From Clostridium sp. CX1 (GTDB lineage Bacteria; Bacillota; Clostridia; Clostridiales; Clostridiaceae): a stretch of DNA of 64,000 bases. The DNA lies in assembly GCF_025398335.1 (NCBI RefSeq), contig NZ_JAODOO010000004.1:186001-250000 (forward strand), written 5' to 3'. The translations under genes were made by a program, and so were the position numbers. The notes under the pieces were generated by a model that saw nothing but the letters and a program-made list of their open reading frames with translations, was not told where the DNA came from and made no database searches. This document shows, one piece after another, positions 46,975-55,138 of the stretch (the stretch's first letter is position 1; each line of letters begins with the position of its first letter).

Positions 46975-47563
46975 AATCATACTAGTTGCAGTTACCTTAG
47001 GAATGCTCTGTGGATACTTATTGCTGCCTGAAAGCTTTATTGGTAACTTGAATACTTTATCTACTATAGCACTAAACTTTTTGATACTTTCTGTGGGAAT
47101 AGACGTTGGTTCAAATAAAAACCTTCTCAGTGACTTAAAAAAGAATGGTATTGGAATTATACTAATACCAATATGTATAGTGCTAGGAAGTCTTGTAGGT
47201 GGACTTATGACAGCATTTATTTATGGTCTTCCTCTAAAATCCAGTTTATCTATAGCTTCAGGCTTTGGATGGTATAGCCTTTCTGGAATACTACTTACAA
47301 ACCTTGAAAATGCACAGGTAGGCACTATAGCTTTTCTTACAAATGTTTTTAGGGAGCTTATAGCTGTGATATTGATTCCTATCTTGGCTACTAAACTTAA
47401 TCACTATACTGCCATAGCTCCTGCTGGAGCTACCTCTATGGATACTACGCTGCCTCTAATAGCAAAAGCAACTACGCCTCAAATCGCAGTGGTCTCCTTT
47501 CTAAATGGAGCAATATTGACTTCTTTAGTTCCTATTTTAATAACATTTTTTTACACATTATAA
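46967..47563 (+). CDS. LysO-type exporter, C-terminal half (DUF340)
   Basis: The 198-aa protein has about six membrane segments, with ALNFLILSVGIDVGSNKN and SGFGWYSLSGILLT, plus the C-terminal AGATSMDTTLPLIAKA segment characteristic of LysO. E. coli LysO is a single polypeptide of about 300 aa; here its length is divided over two overlapping genes. Each half has its own start and good spacing, so this looks like an ancestral split and not a frameshift. Lysine or thialysine export is inferred from the family. Confidence 0.8.
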   Translation: MTKIILVAVTLGMLCGYLLLPESFIGNLNTLSTIALNFLILSVGIDVGSNKNLLSDLKKNGIGIILIPICIVLGSLVGGLMTAFIYGLPLKSSLSIASGFGWYSLSGILLTNLENAQVGTIAFLTNVFRELIAVILIPILATKLNHYTAIAPAGATSMDTTLPLIAKATTPQIAVVSFLNGAILTSLVPILITFFYTL

Positions 47564-47570
47564 ATAAAAA

Positions 47571-47603
47571 ACAGAGAGAAGTCATATAGGTACTTCTCTC
47601 TGT
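47571..47603. terminator. Bidirectional terminator between convergent genes
   Basis: ACAGAGAGAAGT (47571-47582) and ACTTCTCTCTGT (47592-47603) form a 12-bp stem between the LysO gene and the minus-strand permease. T runs lie on both sides. Confidence 0.85.
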
Positions 47604-47609
47604 TCTTCT

Positions 47610-49127
47610 TTATGCTACTTTATCTTTTCTCTGTCCAGCAGTTTTCTTTTCATATCTTGAATACATTATTAACGCAACAATTGTAAAGAATAGTGGTCCA
47701 GCAATCATCCATATTGTAGAGCTCATGTCACCTCTTGTTGCTGGTTCTATTATTGTAAAGAAGTTAGCAAAAGCTACTGTAAAAGTAACTATTATTGATG
47801 CAGTTAAAGCACTACCATAACTTTTGTAAACTTCAAAAGGCTTTATAATTTCTTTTTTCTTCTTAAATGACGCAAAGGCTCCAGATAAGAAAAGATACGG
47901 TATTGTCATTGCTACGTTAGTCATTAAAACTAGCTTTGAGAAGAATTGAGCTGCTCCTTCTCCTCCAAAGGATACCAATAGTATAAAAACTATAACAGTT
48001 ATACATTGAATCCACATAGCATTTTTAGGCATTCCATTTTCAACTATTCCCATTTTTCCAGGCCATAACTCAGCTGGGGTACCTTCTATTAACTGTTTTA
48101 ATGGAGCATAAGATAGTGTAAAGAATGCTCCCGTTAATGCTAAGAACATTGATACTCCTACAAATCTAGCTACCCAAGCACCTAAAGTAAGAGCAGCAGC
48201 TTCTCCTAATCCAAATCCTAAGCCTAACTGATATCCTAAGTTCTGCATTACTACATATGCAACGTTACCCATGTGTACTCCCTTTACAGATAGTACTTGG
48301 CTCCAGTTAGTGAATATACCACATAGGAATATACCTACTGAATAACCTATAGAAATAACTATTGCAGCAAAGGTAACTCCCTTAGGGAATGTAACTTCTG
48401 CATTTTCAGTTTGGTCTACTAATCCACCAACAACTTCTATACCGCCATAAGCAAATATAGCAAAAACTAGGAATGACAATACTCCAAAGCCAGTTTGATA
48501 GGATGGATTAGGTGATTGTATAAAAGATGTCGCAGAAACAACAGGTTCTGCTAATTTACCACCACTTGTTATCAATACTATTATTGCTCCTATTATTAAC
48601 ACTACATTTAATAATGTAACAGCAGTTCCTCCTACAGAAGTAACTTTAGTTATCTTCTCTAATCCTCTAGATGCAGTAAATGTAACTAATATAATCCATA
48701 GTACACCTAGTAAACCTAAAGTTTGTGTTGAGTTTAATCCAGGTATAGCCCAAGCTGCAGTTGTGTCTCTTCCGAATATACCATTTGATAGCGGAATCCA
48801 AATAGACGAACATATGTTAACCATCCAAATTATGTAGGATGCAAACCACATGAATGTACCTATAAAGGCATATTTAGGTCCTACAGACTTTTCCATCCAT
48901 GAGTAAATTCCACCCTTTTCATTTTTAAATGCTGCACCATATTCAGCCATCATAAAGGCATATGGAATAAAGAAGGCTATTCCAGATATGATATACCAAG
49001 GAATAGCAGCATAGCCCATTAAATAAAAGGATCTAGGCATATTTGCAAATCCAAATACTGAAGTAAAAATCATTAAAACCAATGATACCATAGTCAATTT
49101 TTTATTATTATTTGTATTTGATGACAT
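47610..49127 (-). CDS. APC amino acid permease, YjeM/glutamate-GABA antiporter-like
   Basis: The 505-aa protein has about twelve to fourteen membrane segments. The segments SVFGFANMPRSFYLMGYAAI, AEYGAAFKNEKGGIYSWMEKSVG and FAIFAYGGIEVVGGLVDQTENAE resemble the YjeM and glutamate:GABA antiporter branch of the APC superfamily. Substrate unknown. A sigma-A promoter with a palindrome over its start site lies upstream, so a repressor is likely. GAGGAGG precedes the ATG. Confidence 0.85.
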   Translation of the reverse strand: MSSNTNNNKKLTMVSLVLMIFTSVFGFANMPRSFYLMGYAAIPWYIISGIAFFIPYAFMMAEYGAAFKNEKGGIYSWMEKSVGPKYAFIGTFMWFASYIIWMVNICSSIWIPLSNGIFGRDTTAAWAIPGLNSTQTLGLLGVLWIILVTFTASRGLEKITKVTSVGGTAVTLLNVVLIIGAIIVLITSGGKLAEPVVSATSFIQSPNPSYQTGFGVLSFLVFAIFAYGGIEVVGGLVDQTENAEVTFPKGVTFAAIVISIGYSVGIFLCGIFTNWSQVLSVKGVHMGNVAYVVMQNLGYQLGLGFGLGEAAALTLGAWVARFVGVSMFLALTGAFFTLSYAPLKQLIEGTPAELWPGKMGIVENGMPKNAMWIQCITVIVFILLVSFGGEGAAQFFSKLVLMTNVAMTIPYLFLSGAFASFKKKKEIIKPFEVYKSYGSALTASIIVTFTVAFANFFTIIEPATRGDMSSTIWMIAGPLFFTIVALIMYSRYEKKTAGQRKDKVA

Positions 49128-49162
49128 TCAGCTTCCTCCTCATCAAAAATATTTTGTTTAAA

Positions 49163-49178
49163 TTTGTCAATTGACAAA
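49163..49178. promoter_or_regulatory. 16-bp palindrome at the permease start site, candidate operator
   Basis: TTTGTCAATTGACAAA is perfectly self-complementary and begins five bases downstream of the -10 box of the permease promoter. Repressor identity is unknown. Confidence 0.6.
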
Positions 49179-49182
49179 CCTT

Positions 49183-49211
49183 ATTATAAACCATTGTTAA
49201 AGATTTTACAA
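49183..49211 (-). promoter_or_regulatory. Sigma-A promoter of the YjeM-like permease
   Basis: Minus strand: -35 TTGTAA (49206-49211), a 17-base spacer and -10 TATAAT (49183-49188). The rest of the gap to 49410 is AT-rich and I see nothing else in it. Confidence 0.68.
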
Positions 49212-49410
49212 CATTTTAGGTTAAAGTTTTATCTTTTACGACACTTTTACCTATCTGCGCTTTGTATTTTTCAAACAAACACTTCTTTTTGTTTAAATAG
49301 TATCATTCAATCATTATATTTTTTAACAATTATATATTAAAATGCCCTAAATTATATAAATTCATGTATTTGTTTTGCTAGTTAAATATGTCAATAGAAT
49401 AAATTTAATA

Positions 49411-49435
49411 AGCTCTGGAGAGTTTCTCCAGAGCT
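49411..49435 (-). terminator. Terminator of the small membrane protein gene
   Basis: An 11-bp perfect stem, AGCTCTGGAGA with TCTCCAGAGCT, has a GTT loop. TATTAAATTTATT follows on the minus strand. Confidence 0.75.
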
Positions 49436-49442
49436 TACTGAA

Positions 49443-49757
49443 TTATCTTTTTCGTATAAATTTTTTATATACAAGATCTGCTGTTATCGCTAAAAGCAAG
49501 AAAGCAGAAAGTAATATTTGCAGCTTATCTCCTAATGCTGGACTAAAATAGGCTGCTGTCTGAATTATTAACAAAACACTTCCTGTTATAATAAGAAAAT
49601 TTATTTTAAAACTAATATATTTTTTATCTACTCCTTTTGCATCTAGCATAAGCTTCTTTCTAACAGATTTACTATATTTCATTCCTATTCCTTGAATAAC
49701 ACCTGTAAGTCCTAAAAGGGTCATTAAACTATTCATTAAACTAGCATTTGCATCCAT
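49443..49757 (-). CDS. Small membrane protein, 104 aa
   Basis: Three hydrophobic segments are visible (about 8-27, 52-70 and 78-96) around a basic loop, GMKYSKSVRKKLMLDAKGVDKKY. I do not recognise a family. ATG 49757 follows GTGGAGG with seven-base spacing. It has its own terminator and lies alone between the YjeM-like permease and the metallo-beta-lactamase gene. Confidence 0.6.
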   Translation of the reverse strand: MDANASLMNSLMTLLGLTGVIQGIGMKYSKSVRKKLMLDAKGVDKKYISFKINFLIITGSVLLIIQTAAYFSPALGDKLQILLSAFLLLAITADLVYKKFIRKR

Positions 49758-49973
49758 CCCCAAACCTCCACTTCTAGAAATTAATAAAAATAATTGATAA
49801 TAACTTACTAAAAATTATAACATGTATAGAGGAAAATTTCAAAATCTTTTGTATAATTCAACTGTCCACTAATTATTCTACCAGTAATAACTATACTTAT
49901 ATTTGAATTTAACTATTTACAATGTTATTATTTATTTATAAATTTACCACAAAGTTGAAAAGGAAGTGATTTT

Positions 49974-50870
49974 ATGAACTTGAGCAAAATTAAAGGAAAC
50001 ACTTACTATATAGATGCTGCTACAAATTCTGGTATCTTTGTATTTAAAAATAAAAACTGCCTTATAATTGACACTGGTTCAAATAATACAGATGCAAAAA
50101 AAATAGAGCAGGCTATTCAGGAAAATAATCTTCATCCTAAATACATTATAAATACTCATAACCATTTAGATCACTGTGGTGGAAACCACTATTTTCAAAA
50201 AAATTACCCTGGCTGTCTAGTATATACTTCCTTAAGGGAAAAACTCTTCATGGAAAATCAAGAACTTCAACCTTCTATTCTATCTTCTTCTTCCCCTATG
50301 AAGCCTATTACCAGCAGCAATAAACCTATTAATGTAGATTTTATTCTTGATTATGGTATAAATAAAATTAACGATGAAAAGTTTGAAATAATCTCTTTAA
50401 AAGGTCACTCAATAGAACAAGTAGGAATAATCACACCTGAAAAAGTTTGTTTTCTCGGTGATTCAATATTTAGTGAAGAAATATTAGAAAAATACTCCTT
50501 TCCGTATCTTTACGATATAGCCGAGAGTATTAACACCTTAAATAGAATTAAAGAACTTGATGCGGACTACTTTGTCATTAGTCATTCCAGCTCTATTTTA
50601 AGTAAGGATCAAATTATATCTCTTTCAGATAAAAACTTGGAGAATATAAAAAGATATGAAAAACAAATCTTAGATCTTTTAGACCAACCCTTAACTCGTG
50701 AAGATATATTAGAAAACATAACTATATTAAATGATTTATCTCTTAACTTTTACCAGTATCATTTAAACTTTGCTGGTGTTTCTGCTTTTATAGCTTACCT
50801 CTACTCAAAAGATTTAGTCAATTACTCAATAGAGGATGGAAAACTGTATTACTATAAAAAATCAGAGTAG
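49974..50870 (+). CDS. Metallo-beta-lactamase-fold hydrolase
   Basis: The 298-aa protein has the MBL motifs in order: LIIDTGSNN, the metal motif THNHLDHCGG (HxHxDH, residues about 61-66), KGHSIEQVGI, FLGDSIF and FVISHS. A C-terminal helical domain (about 225-298) follows, as in many MBL hydrolases that act on thioesters, lactones or nucleotides. The substrate is unknown. AAAGGAAGTG precedes the ATG. Monocistronic. Confidence 0.85.
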   Translation: MNLSKIKGNTYYIDAATNSGIFVFKNKNCLIIDTGSNNTDAKKIEQAIQENNLHPKYIINTHNHLDHCGGNHYFQKNYPGCLVYTSLREKLFMENQELQPSILSSSSPMKPITSSNKPINVDFILDYGINKINDEKFEIISLKGHSIEQVGIITPEKVCFLGDSIFSEEILEKYSFPYLYDIAESINTLNRIKELDADYFVISHSSSILSKDQIISLSDKNLENIKRYEKQILDLLDQPLTREDILENITILNDLSLNFYQYHLNFAGVSAFIAYLYSKDLVNYSIEDGKLYYYKKSE

Positions 50871-50906
50871 TTAGGGTAATCATTAATGTGTTAACATAGG
50901 ATAAAA

Positions 50907-50938
50907 GAGCACTTCTGCATTATTTTGCAGAAGTGCTC
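50907..50938. terminator. Bidirectional terminator between convergent genes
   Basis: GAGCACTTCTGCA (50907-50919) and TGCAGAAGTGCTC (50926-50938) form a perfect 13-bp stem between the MBL gene and the minus-strand permease. Confidence 0.88.
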
Positions 50939-50977
50939 AAAACTTTACTATTACAAATTTACAGTTACTTTATAAGA

Positions 50978-52402
50978 TTATTTAGTTCCTGTTTCTTCTT
51001 CAAAATTCATTAAGCTATGGCTCTTACCATAAGCAAAGTATACAATAAATCCAAGTGCTATCCAAATTACAAATACCATCTTTGTGAAGTTAGGTAAGTT
51101 GTATATTAAGTATAGACAGAAGATTATTGCAATTATCGGAGTAACAGGTGCTCCTGGACATTTAAATGGTCTGTTGAAGTCTGGCATCTTCTTTCTAAGA
51201 ACTATAACTGATGCTGAAACTACACAGAAGGCTGCAAGTGTTCCGATGTTTGTCATTTCTGCAAGTTTTCCGATTTGAACAAAGCCTGAAAGTACCATTG
51301 TCATAACACCAACAAGTAAAGTACTCTTTACAGGTGTTCCAAACTTTTGATGAACTTCTGCAAAAACAGTTGGTAATAATCCATCTCTTGATAGTGAGAA
51401 AAGTAAACGAGTTGAACCGAATGTCATAACAAGTAAAACTGAAGTTATACCACATACTGCACCAACAGATACTAGTGCTGATCCCCAGTTAATTCCTACT
51501 TGTGCTAATGCATAAGCAACTGGAGCTGCATTGTTATGATATTGTGCATATGGAACCATACCAGTTAATATAGCTGAAACTATGATATATAAAACTGTAC
51601 ATACTAAAAGTGATCCAACTATACCTATAGGTAAATCTCTTTGAGGATTTTTAACTTCCTCTGCTGCTGTTGAAACTGCGTCAAATCCGATATAAGCGAA
51701 GAATATGATTGCTGCACCCTTAAATACACCACTAACTCCATATGGGAAGAATGGATTCCAGTTAGCTGGGTTAACATGTCCTACACCAAGTGCTATAAAT
51801 ATAATAACTACTGCTAATTTAATTACAACTAGTATATTATTTAACTTAGCACTTTCACTAACACCTCTTAAAAGGAATAATGTAATAATAAATAGAATTA
51901 TAACTGCTGGTAAGTTTACGATACCTCCATTTTGTCCTGGCGGATTACATAATGCTGCAGGAACAGTTATCCCTCCTGCTTTAAGTAATGACACAATATA
52001 ACCTGACCAACCAACTGCAACTGCCGCAACGGCAACTACATATTCTAGTACAAGGTCCCATCCTATGATCCATGCCCAAATTTCCCCAAGTCCAACATAC
52101 CCGAAGGTATAAGCACTACCGGCTACTGGGATCATAGCTGCAAGCTCAGCATAACATAGCGCTGCAAAAGAACAAGCAATACCTGAAAATACAAATGATA
52201 ATACCAATGCTGGTCCAGCATAGTCTGCTGCAGCAACCCCTGTAAGAACGAAGATACCTGTACCAATTATAGCTCCTATACCGAGCATGGTAAGCTCGAA
52301 TGCTCCAAGAACCTTTTTAAGCCCTTTTCCTTTACTTGCTGTCTGAGCCAACAGACCTTCAATCGACTTGGTCCTGAAGATAGATTTGTTGTTACTAGCC
52401 AT
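50978..52402 (-). CDS. APC amino acid permease, cationic-type (YfnA-like)
   Basis: The 474-aa protein has about twelve membrane segments. LKKVLGAFELTMLGIGAIIGTGIFVLTG, AALCYAELAAMIPVAGSAYTFGY and FFAYIGFDAVSTAAEEVKNPQRDLP are typical of the CAT branch (YfnA/GltP-like permeases). The substrate cannot be set from sequence. It is the third APC permease in the window, in line with an amino acid-fermenting lifestyle. The ATG follows GAGAGGAGTG. Confidence 0.88.
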   Translation of the reverse strand: MASNNKSIFRTKSIEGLLAQTASKGKGLKKVLGAFELTMLGIGAIIGTGIFVLTGVAAADYAGPALVLSFVFSGIACSFAALCYAELAAMIPVAGSAYTFGYVGLGEIWAWIIGWDLVLEYVVAVAAVAVGWSGYIVSLLKAGGITVPAALCNPPGQNGGIVNLPAVIILFIITLFLLRGVSESAKLNNILVVIKLAVVIIFIALGVGHVNPANWNPFFPYGVSGVFKGAAIIFFAYIGFDAVSTAAEEVKNPQRDLPIGIVGSLLVCTVLYIIVSAILTGMVPYAQYHNNAAPVAYALAQVGINWGSALVSVGAVCGITSVLLVMTFGSTRLLFSLSRDGLLPTVFAEVHQKFGTPVKSTLLVGVMTMVLSGFVQIGKLAEMTNIGTLAAFCVVSASVIVLRKKMPDFNRPFKCPGAPVTPIIAIIFCLYLIYNLPNFTKMVFVIWIALGFIVYFAYGKSHSLMNFEEETGTK

Positions 52403-52486
52403 TTGCTACACTCCTCTCAAAATTTAAAATTTTAGGAACTGTTTAAAATTTATTGAATTTTTTAACTATTGTAATTATAGCACACA

Positions 52487-52514
52487 ATTCGGACAAACTT
52501 CTACTTGTCGGAAT
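52487..52514. promoter_or_regulatory. Inverted repeat in the permease promoter region
   Basis: ATTCGGACAA (52487-52496) and TTGTCGGAAT (52505-52514) are complementary except at one position, with an 8-base spacer. A TATAAT box on the minus strand lies next to it (52474-52479). It may be an operator. Confidence 0.45.
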
Positions 52515-52787
52515 ATTTTGAATATTTTGTAAATATTTTTTGAAATTTTAACCAAACCCACTAAAATCAATGGATACAAATATTGGTATGAATTATATAA
52601 CCTAAAACTGTCAAAAAAAAAATTTTTATTTTTTATTTTTATCTTCAATTTGTGTTTTTTTTGCAAAACTAGAATATATATTTTTCTTATTTTAAAATTA
52701 TATTTATTTTCTAACAATTATTTATTAGAATATTCAATTTCTTAAGCATATTAATACCTTTTTAGTCTTTTATTGCGTTAAAATAAT
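52515..52787. other. Very AT-rich intergenic stretch
   Basis: This stretch has long A and T runs. A minus-strand 80-codon frame (52475-52717) has no ribosome binding site, extreme Lys/Ile/Phe/Asn bias and overlaps the permease promoter, so I do not call it a gene. I see nothing else in it. Confidence 0.5.
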
Positions 52788-52815
52788 AATGAAGGTATGC
52801 AATTATACCTTCATT
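52788..52815 (-). terminator. Terminator of the envelope gene pair
   Basis: AATGAAGGTAT (52788-52798) and ATACCTTCATT (52805-52815) form a perfect 11-bp stem, with TATTATTTTAA after it on the minus strand. Confidence 0.72.
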
Positions 52816-52854
52816 ATCACTATATCAATATATATTTATATTAAACTAACATTT

Positions 52855-53904
52855 TTAAAATAACTTTCCGCTGATCTTTCCTCCATCTTTGACTATAATT
52901 CCAAAGTCATGTATTTCTACTACTTCCCCTTCATATTGAACTTCTTGCCCTGACTCCAAATCTTTAACCAAACTCTTTGAAGGTTCATTAATGTAAATCT
53001 TCCCTTTATTTGTTATATATATATTACCCTTGTTAACCCTTTCCTCAAGGGTTAAAATTTTCCACTGCTCTCTCGGCTTCTTTAGACTAGCAACAAATAT
53101 TTTTTTAACCTTCTCATCTTCTCCATTTCCAATATATACACTATCTTCACTGTCTGAAGCCAAAAGATAATGTATGGCATTTTCTCCTGTAGCTATAGGA
53201 TTTTTCAAGCCAACTACTCGTATTCTATTATAGGTTACATCCTGATAAACTAACCTATCTTCTTTATTTAATGCAGTTATCTCACCTAGCTTACCATTAT
53301 AGTATTTTGTTTCCTCTAGCTGTGCCATTACATTTATACGATAAAGTTTACTCCTTACCCCTTCTCTGCCAACCTTAACGTAGGTTACATTTGTGGCAGT
53401 GGAAAGAGCTATGTCTAAAACCTCGTATTTTCCATCTAACAATGGTATCTTTAATTCCTTATTATTTTCATCACTTAAAGGGAGCTTTTCATCTTTTTTA
53501 GCATTGTAGGATTTAAACTTTAAATAGTTTCCAAGATTGCCATTGCTGTATTTTTCAGCTACAAGCATTATATCTCTGTCTGGCAACCACTTATATGAAG
53601 AGAGTTTTCCACCATCCTCAAAGGTTATTTCTTTTTTCTTGTTATTTGATGTATCTACAACTTTAATACTTTCATCTTCATAGTAAGAAATGTATTTCCC
53701 ATTATAGGAAGCTTTAATATTTTTAGCCTCATCACCAACTTTAACATTAATTTTACTTGGTCCTTTTTTTGTAGCTACATCTATTTTTTTAGTATTAAAG
53801 CTGGTTTCATCATTTAAGTAAAATTGATCTATATAAAATATTCCTAATAATTCTAAGGTTATCGGTATTAAAGTCCATAAGATTATTTTCTTAAATCCTT
53901 TCAT
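52855..53904 (-). CDS. Membrane-anchored beta-propeller-like protein, 349 aa
   Basis: One N-terminal membrane segment (about 7-25, KIILWTLIPITLELLGIFYI) anchors an extracellular domain. The domain has repeated strand patterns such as YISYYEDESIKVVDTSNNKKKEITF, then LYRINVMAQLEETKYYNGK, suggesting a TolB or WD-like propeller. No catalytic motif is seen. It lies 14 bases downstream of the NAGPA-domain gene on the same strand, so the two probably act together at the cell surface. Function unknown. Confidence 0.65.
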   Translation of the reverse strand: MKGFKKIILWTLIPITLELLGIFYIDQFYLNDETSFNTKKIDVATKKGPSKINVKVGDEAKNIKASYNGKYISYYEDESIKVVDTSNNKKKEITFEDGGKLSSYKWLPDRDIMLVAEKYSNGNLGNYLKFKSYNAKKDEKLPLSDENNKELKIPLLDGKYEVLDIALSTATNVTYVKVGREGVRSKLYRINVMAQLEETKYYNGKLGEITALNKEDRLVYQDVTYNRIRVVGLKNPIATGENAIHYLLASDSEDSVYIGNGEDEKVKKIFVASLKKPREQWKILTLEERVNKGNIYITNKGKIYINEPSKSLVKDLESGQEVQYEGEVVEIHDFGIIVKDGGKISGKLF

Positions 53905-53918
53905 TATTACACTCTCCT

Positions 53919-54938
53919 CTAAGGTTTTACATATAAAGCGGTGGCTATAGTTCTTTCTCCATTCCAGTCACAAGGATCATTTATAACCTCTCCATTAAAG
54001 TACATTGTTGAAGAAGATCCTCCATCAAGATTACTTGCATTTACAGCTCCCTGCTGCAGGAGTATATTCTGAAGTTCTTTTAGAGTTGCGCCAGGTTTTA
54101 ATCCTTTTCTTCCATCTATAACTACCATTATGATAGTTCCATCTTCCTTCTGCCCTATAGCAGTTCTAGGGTTTAACCCCTCATCCTCTACAGCGACAGT
54201 CTTTCCATTTATTATCAGTGTATTTCTAAAGGATACCGCTTCAACAACCCCCTGTTTTTTCAAATCTTCTAAGGTGTGATCTCCAACAATTAATTTTCCG
54301 TCAGCAGTGAATGCTGTAACATTTACTCTTTCGTTAGCATTGATGTCACTATACACTGTTTTTCCGTCAGATATAACAATTCCTTCTGGATATGCTCCTG
54401 TTCCAGCCCATAGCTTTCCATTAGATGATCTATCTGTGAAGCCTCCTCCATTGATTGCTGCAATAGCTCCATTTTCTTCAGCTATCTCACTAGTTCTCTG
54501 ACCTACTTCTCCTAATTTTTTCGTATATCCAATCTTTATTCTTGTAGGATCTTTAATTTCTAGGATATAGCCGTCAAACTTTTTAGTATGTATATCATAT
54601 CTATCTATTCCTTTGTCTGCTACATGGGCTACCTTAATTCCCCCTAAATTTTCTGATTCACTACTAGTAGTTTCACCACTTTTAGAGCTCTTTAAAATTT
54701 CATCTATTTCATCCTTTGATAAAAAGGTAGTAGCTATATACTGGTGGGTAAAAGTTGCCATTGCAGTTCCTACCATAGTTCTTTTAACATTTTCAAATGG
54801 TCCGTAAAAAACAATAAGGGGAGTTGTTACCGCCGCCACTATAAATTCATAGATTAGAAATACTATTATCATTTTCCCTAAAGATTTTTTTCTTTTTTTC
54901 TTCGTCCTTCTTTCTGGCTTTTTTTCTATATCCTTCAT
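53919..54938 (-). CDS. Membrane-anchored phosphodiester glycosidase (NAGPA domain) protein
   Basis: The 339-aa protein has a highly basic N-terminus, one membrane segment (about 22-45) and an extracellular NAGPA domain (about 120-339): AAINGGGFTDRSSNGKLW, AIGQKEDGTIIMVVIDGRKGL and NLDGGSSSTMYFNGEVIND. NAGPA domains remove phosphodiester-linked sugars, and bacterial versions act in exopolysaccharide or wall-glycopolymer metabolism. ATG 54938 follows TTGGAGG. It is the first gene of a pair with the propeller-like protein. Confidence 0.83.
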   Translation of the reverse strand: MKDIEKKPERRTKKKRKKSLGKMIIVFLIYEFIVAAVTTPLIVFYGPFENVKRTMVGTAMATFTHQYIATTFLSKDEIDEILKSSKSGETTSSESENLGGIKVAHVADKGIDRYDIHTKKFDGYILEIKDPTRIKIGYTKKLGEVGQRTSEIAEENGAIAAINGGGFTDRSSNGKLWAGTGAYPEGIVISDGKTVYSDINANERVNVTAFTADGKLIVGDHTLEDLKKQGVVEAVSFRNTLIINGKTVAVEDEGLNPRTAIGQKEDGTIIMVVIDGRKGLKPGATLKELQNILLQQGAVNASNLDGGSSSTMYFNGEVINDPCDWNGERTIATALYVKP

Positions 54939-55090
54939 TTTTACCTCCAAACTTAGTTATAGGTCTCATATATTTATTAAGCATTCATAACATATTTTAC
55001 TATTATCTTAACATTATTTCTAGGCTTCCCCTTTATTCTAATTCTTAACTTTTTATTAAGTGTTATTCTCCACTTAAAACAATACTAATA

Positions 55091-55128
55091 AAAAGGTGAG
55101 ATACATTCCACTAATGCATCTCACCTTT
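55091..55128 (-). terminator. Terminator of the purine operon
   Basis: AAAGGTGAGAT and ATCTCACCTTT form the outer stem, continuing inward with one mismatch. It directly follows the purD stop codon, and TTTATTAGTATT follows on the minus strand. Confidence 0.85.
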
Positions 55129-55138
55129 CCTACCTTAC

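Noticed and set aside
46690-47563. Frameshifted LysO gene
   Set aside because: Both halves have proper starts with ribosome binding sites and overlap by eight bases in the manner of coupled genes, so a true split is more likely than an error.
52475-52717. 80-codon open frame on the minus strand
   Set aside because: It has no ribosome binding site, extreme AT-driven composition, and overlaps the promoter region of the adjacent permease.
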